Notes under the pieces: generated by a model | What the model was told of the DNA's origin: nothing | The model's database searches: none | Seen by the model: the letters and a program-made list of their open reading frames with translations, nothing else | In this document: positions 35,974 to 41,623 of the stretch, piece after piece | Layout of the letters: every line of letters begins with the position of its first letter | Numbering within the stretch: position 1 is the stretch's first letter | Source: a virus | Virus record (IMG/VR): IMGVR_UViG_3300038466_000067 | Location: 1-41,623 of that record | Reading direction: 5' to 3' (one strand) | DNA: 41,623 bases | Translations under genes and position numbers: made by a program

Positions 35974-38208
35974 TTATTTATAGCTTCTCTCAAACTGCCA
36001 CCGGTCCCGCTCCGCAGGCGTCATTTCCGTCTCATGCTGTGCCGCGAAAAGCCTGTCTTCATCCGTTAATACGCCGCCGCATTTTTCGTACTCGAGTATC
36101 CAGAAATACCGGTCGCTTTCCCGCATGAAATAGCTGGGTCTTTCCGGCAGGGGTTTCTTCGATTTCAAGGGCAGGGGTGAACCGGCTTCCATCTTTTCTA
36201 TGTGGGCGTCGATCTCTTCCTGCGTTACAACCCGGTTTTGTGCTGTATTTTCGATTGCCCTCTGGCGTTTTTCCTCGCCGATAACCGCCACAACTCTTTC
36301 GAGTGCCGGGACCTCGGAATACTGCCGGAAATCCGGAATCGGCTTTGTAAGGCTGCGGAAACTCTCGGCGATCGCTTTGCGACGGCTGCGTTTTTCGTGA
36401 ATTTTTCTCGCCGCCAGATCCATATCCTTCATTGAAGAGTATTCCACAGGATGCGCTACGCAGACGTATTTGTTTCCCTGGAATACGAGCAGGGTATCGG
36501 CCTCAAGTGGATTGTAGCGGATGTTGACGCTCTGTTTGTGCAGATCTAACAGGGCGTCATGCTCATAGCGCTCGCCGTGAAACTCAATCCTTCCCATGTG
36601 TACAACCCGTTTTGATTTTGCCAGGAAAATCAGGTTCGCGGCTTCGTCAGAGATCCGGACCGGGCGCCATCCGGCTTCGTAACAAACTTTAAGACAGCCC
36701 AGAGGCGTGATCTGTTTCGGCTTCGGCAGCGGACATTCTTTATGCAGGCCCCTGTGATGTTTATCGCGGTTGTAATAATCGATCGCCCGGTAGAGCGCGA
36801 TGAAAAATTCAGAGGCAAGCGGCAACCTGCCTGAAATAGCCAGGCTTTTTGCCTCGGCCTGGTCTATGTCCTGGGCATGGATATCACCGTGCAGATCCTT
36901 GACATTACCCGGGAGCGCGAACCGGCTCCGTAAGATTCCCTCAAGATGATTGAACGTGCCCTCGATCATCTTGGCTTTGGCATTTTTTACCACCGCTTTC
37001 TTGTGGGTGCCCGGCATGATCACGCAGGGGTTCAAGTCTTCTGTGTCGGTATCGAGGATGTCCATCGGGTAATCGTCCGTGGTTTCCCATGCCATGCCGA
37101 GAGAGCGGATGTCGGCGAGTATCCCAGTGAGATACTTCGATAATTCGGGTTTGCCGTTGTCTGTGTAGATGCTCTTGAAGGCGCCGAACACGCGCATGCC
37201 TATGCGCAGGGCGAGGCCGATCAGATTTGCGTCATAATGTTTATCGAGAGCAGCACCGTAGATCATCCGGGTGCGCAAATCCTGCCAAAGATAACCTTCC
37301 GGGCGGAATACCTGGCCGGTCTCATCGTCGACAACCCAGAAATCGAAGCGATGCTGATCGCCGACAAGGATCTCAAAGGGAGCCAGGTCGGAATAATCCC
37401 GAAGCACCGGCGGGAGCATGTTATCAAGCGCCCGGGCGCCGCCGTCCCGGTATGCGATGTGAAGGGGAGAGGCTTTTTTGTCAAACCACCAGTTTGCGGA
37501 TTCATACCCGCCGATATTCCAGTCGCGCCGGTCGGATTCGACTATCAGGATATCGTACAGGTCTTTTCTGTTTATATGCCGGTGCTCGCGTTTCAGGCAA
37601 AGGCCCACCCAGAAGTCCACCGCCTCCGGAGTCCATTTGCGAGGCTCATTTTTATAGGATTTGGTATGCCGGATGCCGAAAATCCCCTTTTTTTCGTGCT
37701 TTGCTATCCATTTATATATAGTGGTCCAGTTGACACCGTGTTTTATGGCGACAGTTTCGAGCCATTTGCGCTTGCCCTTCGACCAGCTCCTCGGCATATC
37801 GTCCACATCGCGCAGGATCGCCATGATGCGCCGGATCCTCGGATTGCGGAGATCGTCTAAGGATATTGCTGTTTCGGGCGTCGGATCGTGACGTTTTTCG
37901 GCGAAAGCTTCTTCAAAAGAGGGAAAAGGCATCGGGGAGATAATGTCCAGGGCTTTTGAAGCCACGGAAGGAGAGAGGGCGGGGAGCATGTTTAGGGTTT
38001 CGGTCATGTTGCCTGTATCCTTATTATATAAGACGATGGAATTCTGGATGTCGGGAGGAAGGGCGGATTCGTCATTAAAGATTAATTGTTCGCCTCCATT
38101 GCCTTTTTTCGGTTTTCCGCCCCATCCGCCTTCACGCTTACACCGCCTCAAAAGGCTTCGTCGTGGTTTTTTTGTAATCTCCGATAACCGTTTCAGTGTG
38201 TATTTCAT
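35974..38208 (-). CDS. Mu A-like DDE transposase
   Basis: A 744-residue DDE recombinase with the MuA domain order. It has an N-terminal DNA-binding part (MKYTLKRLSEITKKPRRSLL), an HTH region near residue 160 (WTTIYKWIAK), the catalytic core with Asp in ILVGDQHRFD (near residue 284), Asp in YTDNGKPE (near 350) and Glu in GTFNHLEG (near 417), and a Mu-type C-terminal beta-barrel and basic helical tail. It cuts and joins the prophage ends. The ATG at 38208 has GAGGGG nine bases upstream; a TTG at 38217 is possible. Full length, so it looks active. Confidence 0.93.
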   Translation of the reverse strand: MKYTLKRLSEITKKPRRSLLRRCKREGGWGGKPKKGNGGEQLIFNDESALPPDIQNSIVLYNKDTGNMTETLNMLPALSPSVASKALDIISPMPFPSFEEAFAEKRHDPTPETAISLDDLRNPRIRRIMAILRDVDDMPRSWSKGKRKWLETVAIKHGVNWTTIYKWIAKHEKKGIFGIRHTKSYKNEPRKWTPEAVDFWVGLCLKREHRHINRKDLYDILIVESDRRDWNIGGYESANWWFDKKASPLHIAYRDGGARALDNMLPPVLRDYSDLAPFEILVGDQHRFDFWVVDDETGQVFRPEGYLWQDLRTRMIYGAALDKHYDANLIGLALRIGMRVFGAFKSIYTDNGKPELSKYLTGILADIRSLGMAWETTDDYPMDILDTDTEDLNPCVIMPGTHKKAVVKNAKAKMIEGTFNHLEGILRSRFALPGNVKDLHGDIHAQDIDQAEAKSLAISGRLPLASEFFIALYRAIDYYNRDKHHRGLHKECPLPKPKQITPLGCLKVCYEAGWRPVRISDEAANLIFLAKSKRVVHMGRIEFHGERYEHDALLDLHKQSVNIRYNPLEADTLLVFQGNKYVCVAHPVEYSSMKDMDLAARKIHEKRSRRKAIAESFRSLTKPIPDFRQYSEVPALERVVAVIGEEKRQRAIENTAQNRVVTQEEIDAHIEKMEAGSPLPLKSKKPLPERPSYFMRESDRYFWILEYEKCGGVLTDEDRLFAAQHETEMTPAERDRWQFERSYK

Positions 38209-38226
38209 TTGGATCAACCCCTCGAA

Positions 38227-39015
38227 TCAGTGTATCGTAACGTCAATGCCGAATTCCTTAAGATGCCCGGATCTGGCTTTCGACCAAAATCGATGCACCG
38301 CGCTCTTGCTGACCCATTTTATCGGTTCACCAGGGAAAGCGTCTTTAAGCGCGTTTGCAATTTCCCGGTATTCTTTCCCGGCCCTCCGGAGAGCCAGTAT
38401 CAGATCCCTGATTTCCGGAATTTTGAGGCCCTTGCAGAAAACGCCGCTTCGGGACCTTTTCCGCTCCAGCGTGATCGGCAAAGCCGTATCTGTTGGAAGC
38501 GTTATGCTGATCGGCGGCTGCGCTTTGAGATGCGATATCTCCCGCTTGAGATCGCCGACCTCCCTGGAAAGGGTTTCCAGCGCCCTGCCGAACCGCTCCG
38601 CCCCGATAAGCATCCCGGCTTCCACTTTTTCGTAAAGGTCTATAAGCATTTCCTGAACCATTACCGCTCGGCGCTGGTTGGATTTCATGCAGACCTTGAG
38701 GGCGCCGCGCTTGGTGAAAACCCGGACATCCTGGACGCCTCCGCCCCGGCCATCGGAAGCGGAGGGCGTGAGAAGGCGAACAATAGCTGTATCAAAGCCG
38801 GACAAGGGGGTAACGTTTTGACACCCCCTTGTTATATCGAAAACACCGGCGTCGCGGAAAGAGGCCTTATTCCTTTTAACGGTCATTAAAATGGCTTTTT
38901 CGCTTTTATATTCCAGGCTTTCGGCCATGTTTTTGGCCGTAATCACGGCCTGGCCGTCAACCTCGACCAGCGCCATCCCTTTGGAATTTTTAATCAAAAT
39001 TGGAAGCGTGTTCAT
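38227..39015 (-). CDS. Phage regulator with Bro-N/ORF6N-like domain and HTH end
   Basis: A 262-residue protein. The N-terminal ~115 residues resemble phage antirepressor domains: VDGQAVITAKNMAESLEYKS and DVRVFTKRGALKVCMKSNQR then AVMVQEMLIDLYEKVEAG. A coiled coil (LETLSREVGDLKREISHLKA) follows and a helix-turn-helix-like end (RAGKEYREIANALKDAFPGE, VSKSAVHRFWSKARSG). It lies between Ner-like and transposase genes, where Mu has none. It might antagonise the repressor or control transposase expression. Confidence 0.7.
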   Translation of the reverse strand: MNTLPILIKNSKGMALVEVDGQAVITAKNMAESLEYKSEKAILMTVKRNKASFRDAGVFDITRGCQNVTPLSGFDTAIVRLLTPSASDGRGGGVQDVRVFTKRGALKVCMKSNQRRAVMVQEMLIDLYEKVEAGMLIGAERFGRALETLSREVGDLKREISHLKAQPPISITLPTDTALPITLERKRSRSGVFCKGLKIPEIRDLILALRRAGKEYREIANALKDAFPGEPIKWVSKSAVHRFWSKARSGHLKEFGIDVTIH

Positions 39016-39036
39016 GGGCTATCCTCTCCGTCTATT

Positions 39037-39513
39037 TTATGTTTTTTTGTTTTCCAGCGCTTCGAGCAGGGCCATGCGGCGCTTTTTTTCAGCCTGCGCC
39101 CTTCGGACCTGCTCGTCATATTTTTGTATTTCGCATCTCAATGCCCCGCTGCCCGGTAGCAAGAACATGCCAGCCGCTTTTGCTGAAACGCTTAAAAGCT
39201 CGTGATTATCGGTTGCAAGGCAGAATGCCGCTGCATATTCAAACGGCATTCTGTGTGATTTGCTTGGTGCAGCCCAGGAATTTAACTGATGTACGCTGAT
39301 TTCTTCTCCAAGCAGATGAGACATTTCGCCGGCGATCTGCCAGCGGCTTTTTGTGAGATGCCTGAGGGCGTTGCTGATTATCTGGCGTGTTTGCTCATGA
39401 ATGTTGGCGCTTCCCTCGTTTGGTGGGGTTAAATCTTTTGTTTCTTTGCTTAAGAGGTCAAAAAGGCTCATTTGATTTTCTGATTCGGCAATTCTTTTTT
39501 TAGTTTTAGCCAT
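39037..39513 (-). CDS. Early phage protein, possible regulator
   Basis: A 158-residue protein starting MAKTKKRIAESENQMSLFDL. The core QTRQIISNALRHLTKSRWQI then AGEMSHLLGEEISVHQLNSW and AAPSKSHRMPFEYAAAFCLA resembles a small family of early proteins in Mu-like phages with a helix-turn-helix-like segment in ISVHQLNSW. The C-terminus is a basic coiled coil (RRAQAEKKRRMALLEALENK). The ATG at 39513 (GGGG six bases upstream) is chosen over a TTG at 39525. Confidence 0.65.
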   Translation of the reverse strand: MAKTKKRIAESENQMSLFDLLSKETKDLTPPNEGSANIHEQTRQIISNALRHLTKSRWQIAGEMSHLLGEEISVHQLNSWAAPSKSHRMPFEYAAAFCLATDNHELLSVSAKAAGMFLLPGSGALRCEIQKYDEQVRRAQAEKKRRMALLEALENKKT

Positions 39514-39561
39514 TGCAAACCCCAAAATTTCGTTTTATAAAGGCCTTAAAACAAAAAGTGA

Positions 39562-39837
39562 TTATGCTGCCTTACTGTGCGGCTTGTTGAGCGGGCGACC
39601 AGGCTTTCTTGGCCCTCCGAAAAGATATGTTTCCGGCCAGATCCGTTTGATATCAATACCGAGCAGCTCAGCAATTTTTGTTCTGACCCTGTGTGATACG
39701 CTTATTCCGTTCACAACCTGATAAACCGTTACGGGGTCTACGTCGAGCGCTCTCGCAATACCGGCTAAGGTTATACCGGCCCGAAGCATCATCACTCTTA
39801 TTTCGACCGGCTTCATGTTTTTTATGGCGTTTTTCAT
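39562..39837 (-). CDS. Ner-like HTH transcription regulator
   Basis: A 91-residue protein with a Ner/Nlp-type helix-turn-helix: PVEIRVMMLRAGITLAGIAR then ALDVDPVTVYQVVNGISVSH and ELLGIDIKRIWPETY. Ner of Mu turns down early transcription and the repressor gene. AAGGA lies seven bases before the ATG at 39837. It is the first gene of the early transcript from the divergent region. Confidence 0.88.
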   Translation of the reverse strand: MKNAIKNMKPVEIRVMMLRAGITLAGIARALDVDPVTVYQVVNGISVSHRVRTKIAELLGIDIKRIWPETYLFGGPRKPGRPLNKPHSKAA

Positions 39838-39877
39838 TGGTCGGTCCTTTTTGTTGTTTTTAAAAATTTACTTATTG

Positions 39878-39966
39878 AAAGCGGTTTTAAACCATTAAAA
39901 AAGCTGTGTCAAGATTTTTTTTACTGTCCAACCATTATTTTTAATGTTTTAATATTAAACCGCTTT
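39878..39966. promoter_or_regulatory. Inverted operator pair AAAGCGGTTT / AAACCGCTTT
   Basis: Two inverted copies of a 10-bp motif (39878-39887 and 39957-39966) are about 70 bp apart. The first overlaps the -10 box of the early promoter. This is a typical arrangement for looping or for a regulator such as the Ner-like protein. Confidence 0.5.
39884..39912 (-). promoter_or_regulatory. Early lytic promoter
   Basis: Minus strand: TTGACA (39912-39907), 17-base spacer, TAAAAC (39889-39884). The start would lie near 39877, about 40 bases before the Ner-like gene. It has a perfect -35 box and overlaps an operator-like motif. Confidence 0.7.
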
Positions 39967-39993
39967 ATTTATATTAATAATAATAACTTATAA

Positions 39994-40047
39994 AAGGTTG
40001 GACAAGTGACCAACCTTGTGACCAACCTTTTCGTAAAGGTTGGTCAC
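39994..40047 (+). promoter_or_regulatory. Repressor operator cluster (GTGACCAACCTT half sites)
   Basis: Four half sites of GTGACCAACCTT occur in alternating orientation, including a perfect 13-bp inverted repeat GTGACCAACCTTT-TCGT-AAAGGTTGGTCAC (40018-40047). A further GTCCAACC lies at 39926-39933. They end 13 bases before the repressor start, so the repressor probably controls itself and the early promoter. Confidence 0.7.
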
Positions 40048-40060
40048 ATGAGAAATAACT

Positions 40061-40690
40061 ATGCAGAAAGATCCGAAATTAGGAAAACGCATTGCTTGGT
40101 TAAGAATAAACTTCGGCATGGAACAGAAAGAAGCTGCTGATAAGATAGGTATTATTTATGGTACGTACCAACCCTATGAATACGGAAAACATCCGAGCCG
40201 GAGAAAGATGGAACAGATACTGTCTTTTTACAGGTGCAGCAGCTCCTGGCTCTTAACCGGCGAAGGGGTTCCATATCCGGAGAAAGAGCCGCAAAATACG
40301 CAACCGCATGATAATTCAATAATATTAAACGGAATAAGGGACCAGATAGGCCGTGAAAACGTTAAGGGTTCCGATAATGTAAAAATCTCAGACGATCTAA
40401 CTCTGGCCGCCAAAGTTTTGGAGTCTGGCACGTCCTACGCAACCGCACTGCACCTTAATATCCGGGCATTCGCGCGATCTATCCAGGCCGAAGAACGGAT
40501 TGCCCAGGTCGAAAGAAACCAGCTCGATTTTGAAAGGAAAATGCAGTCCAGGATGGAGGGTTTGGAAAAAACAATCAAGCGCCTGGAGGTTGAAAATAAA
40601 GCGTTAAAAGGGTGTGCTGGCGACTCTCCTCCGTTCAGCTTGTCTCCGGCCAACTGCGCCCCTACTGGCACCGAAGATCCAGAAACGTGA
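40061..40690 (+). CDS. Phage repressor (Mu c-like, HTH_3)
   Basis: A 209-residue protein with an N-terminal HTH of the Cro/C1 type: GKRIAWLRINFGMEQKEAAD then KIGIIYGTYQPYEYGKHPSR, followed by SSWLLTGEGVPYPEKEP, the usual end of such domains. A long coiled coil (residues about 150-190, KMQSRMEGLEKTIKRLEVEN) probably serves multimerisation. No peptidase (LexA-type) domain is seen, so induction is not by the usual SOS self-cleavage. It is transcribed away from the lytic genes. No strong ribosome-binding site is visible. Confidence 0.88.
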   Translation: MQKDPKLGKRIAWLRINFGMEQKEAADKIGIIYGTYQPYEYGKHPSRRKMEQILSFYRCSSSWLLTGEGVPYPEKEPQNTQPHDNSIILNGIRDQIGRENVKGSDNVKISDDLTLAAKVLESGTSYATALHLNIRAFARSIQAEERIAQVERNQLDFERKMQSRMEGLEKTIKRLEVENKALKGCAGDSPPFSLSPANCAPTGTEDPET

Positions 40691-40749
40691 TTGCTTTTAT
40701 GATGTGATTGTAATAAGGTGTTTTCATCCCTTATAAAAAGGAGAGTGTT

Positions 40750-41136
40750 GTGGCGATATCTAAGATGGCGGCGGAACGGATTGTTTTTGAGTTTAAATAT
40801 TTTTTATTTATCGCCGTATCTATATTTTTCCTTACATCCTGCACTATTAAGAAGGATTTTTTAATCATTCCGTCAAAAAATTTCGACCTTTTAACTATTA
40901 ATCAGTATGTAAGAAAGCCGGAGCCGGTCAGGGGCGAAGATAATTCATATATTATAACCATAATCCCTATCGGTATGCCTGCCACCGAACAAAAAGCTGC
41001 TCTCAAAGCGATCGAGTCGTGTCCTGGATGTGTTGCTGTTGTTGATGGCACCACATCGTTCACTTTTATTTTTTTACCACCGGTTTGCCTGGTAGAACAA
41101 TATGTTGTTGAAGGGACATGTTTGGTTATTCCTTAA
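40750..41136 (+). CDS. Lipoprotein, probable lysogenic-conversion (moron) gene
   Basis: A 128-residue protein starting with GTG at 40750 after AAGGAG (6-base spacing). A hydrophobic stretch FLFIAVSIFFLTSC (residues about 18-31) ends in a lipobox (LTSC), so it is a lipoprotein anchored in a membrane. The mature part has SYIITIIPIGMPATEQKAAL and CPGCVAVVDGTTSFTF with paired cysteines. It follows the repressor on the same strand and can be expressed in the lysogen. It might alter the cell surface or exclude other phages; the family is not recognised. Confidence 0.7.
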   Translation: MAISKMAAERIVFEFKYFLFIAVSIFFLTSCTIKKDFLIIPSKNFDLLTINQYVRKPEPVRGEDNSYIITIIPIGMPATEQKAALKAIESCPGCVAVVDGTTSFTFIFLPPVCLVEQYVVEGTCLVIP

Positions 41137-41146
41137 GTTTTAAAAC

Positions 41147-41213
41147 TTGTAGCCGATTGTGTTTTGAATTTTGCCTGTTTTTAAAAAATAGAGTCGCCGT
41201 TTTGAATTTGCGT
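41147..41213 (-). repeat. Right-end transposase-binding-type repeats
   Basis: TTGTAGCCGATT (41147-41158) is the inverted core of the left-end motif. TTTTGAATT occurs twice (41162 and 41200), 38 bp apart, the first followed by TTGCC and the second preceded by GTCGCCG (complement of CGGCGAC, as in the outermost left site). They are inferred to be the right-end sites. A 14-bp palindrome AAGTTTTAAAACTT precedes them at 41135-41148. Confidence 0.65.
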
Positions 41214-41222
41214 TTTGTTGCA

Positions 41223-41623
41223 TATTTTTTCCGCGCGAAAAATTTTCCACCTATCATATTCCTTGTAATATCCGGCAACTTAGTACGTCACAGGCACACC
41301 ATTCGTGCGCAATAAGTCCCATCAAATCCCGCATAGTCCCGTGTCGCCAAATACATTCCCCCCTTCAACAAAACTGGGCACTCTTTCAATGTGCTCACGT
41401 TTTGTTGTTATATGAGATGATATCTCAAAACCTGTCGCACCTTATCTATAAGTTTTATTTTGGAGTCTGGTGTAAATGTATTCTTGATTTCCATGGTAAC
41501 AATCAATATCGTTAAAACATTGAAAGTTTAATCACAAGAATTCCTCGCAGCTCTGCTGCGGGGTGAAAAACGAGGAAGGGGTTAGTTTGGAAGGGGAAAC
41601 GACGTGTCCCCTCCCAATACAAA
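41223..41623. other. Right flank of the prophage, no recognisable gene
   Basis: No credible gene is seen in these 401 bases. A minus-strand frame of about 38 codons (41460-41310) without a start codon is the longest open stretch. A 9-bp stem CCTCGCAGC/GCTGCGGGG with a 3-base loop lies at 41543-41563. The missing N-terminal part of the integrase was not found here. Confidence 0.6.

Larger units (their letters stand above)
2356..41222. mobile_element. Mu-like transposable prophage with siphovirus-type tail
   Basis: The element carries the full Mu-like gene order read right to left: repressor/Ner pair, transposase and ATPase, GemA- and Gam-like genes, amidase, gp26-gp30-like packaging genes, capsid, tail and DNA methylase. 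Its ends are proposed as 5'-TG (2356) and CA-3' (41222), because the outermost bases TGGCAAGCAAAACG (left) and the reverse complement TGCAACAAAACG (right) match with two gaps. An alternative left end is the TG at 2378. No convincing 5-bp target duplication is seen (left flank CATAA, right flank TATTT), so either the ends are a few bases off or the flank has been rearranged. No disrupted phage gene was noticed, so the prophage may be functional. Confidence 0.85.

Noticed and set aside
41543-41563. Stem CCTCGCAGC/GCTGCGGGG as a terminator
   Set aside because: No T-run follows on either strand within a few bases and no gene is found next to it.

Overview
The window holds a nearly complete Mu-like (transposable) prophage of about 39 kb, inserted beside a tRNA-Leu gene in a bacterial chromosome. 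The host genes on the left (queH, a yggS-type PLP-binding gene and maf, with end-overlapping reading frames), the gene style and the very high frequency of ATGA/TAATG overlaps suggest a Gram-negative anaerobe, possibly a Desulfobacterota member. That placement is an inference; no marker gene in the window proves it.

Layout. 1-1966: host operon maf-yggS-queH (minus strand). 2036-2208: promoter, tRNA-Leu(UAA) and terminator. 2180-2355: the last ~58 codons of a tyrosine recombinase, a remnant of an older element at the tRNA. About 2356-41222: the prophage. Its outer ends carry repeated CTAATCGGCTACAAA-type motifs (three at the left, at least one clear inverted copy at the right) that look like MuA-type transposase binding sites. 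41223-41623: right flank without a recognisable gene.

Phage plan. Nearly all phage genes lie on the minus strand and are read from right to left. Regulation: a plus-strand HTH repressor (40061-40690) faces a Ner-like HTH gene (39562-39837) across a 223-bp operator/promoter region. Early genes: a Bro-N-like regulator, a DDE transposase (MuA type), a MuB-like ATPase, GemA/gp16-like, a nucleoside deoxyribosyltransferase-like enzyme, a Gam-like protein, an HNH endonuclease, a TraR/DksA zinc finger and small proteins. A strong terminator at 29837-29887 separates these from the late genes. Late genes: amidase, a papain-fold hydrolase, Mu-like packaging and head genes (gp26-, gp27-, gp28-, gp29- and gp30-like), a protease-capsid fusion, an exported decoration-like protein coupled to a Wzy/O-antigen-ligase-like membrane protein, then a non-contractile (siphovirus) tail. 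The tail has a frameshifting chaperone pair, a tape measure protein and a gene-transfer-agent-like tip set (DUF2460, DUF2163, NlpC/P60, J-like hub), then a fibre and a DNA adenine methylase. A plus-strand lipoprotein gene follows the repressor and is probably expressed in the lysogen.

The most unusual signal is in the gaps. Most of the larger non-coding spaces between phage genes are filled by short tandem repeats with 7- to 9-bp units, in at least eight unrelated sequence families. Several are built as imperfect inverted repeats of 60-75 bp. Five of the arrays are followed by the same leader, AAAGAGCGGAGCGAAT or a close variant, containing the ribosome-binding site. Some arrays run into coding sequence and supply the C-termini of proteins, and one appears as an in-frame linker inside the GemA-like gene. 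Other points of note are a predicted -1 frameshift on a U UUU UUA slippery site in the tail chaperone gene, a possible RNA switch that could hide the amidase ribosome-binding site in read-through transcripts, and a structural protein made of 20-residue repeats with a 240-bp higher-order duplication.
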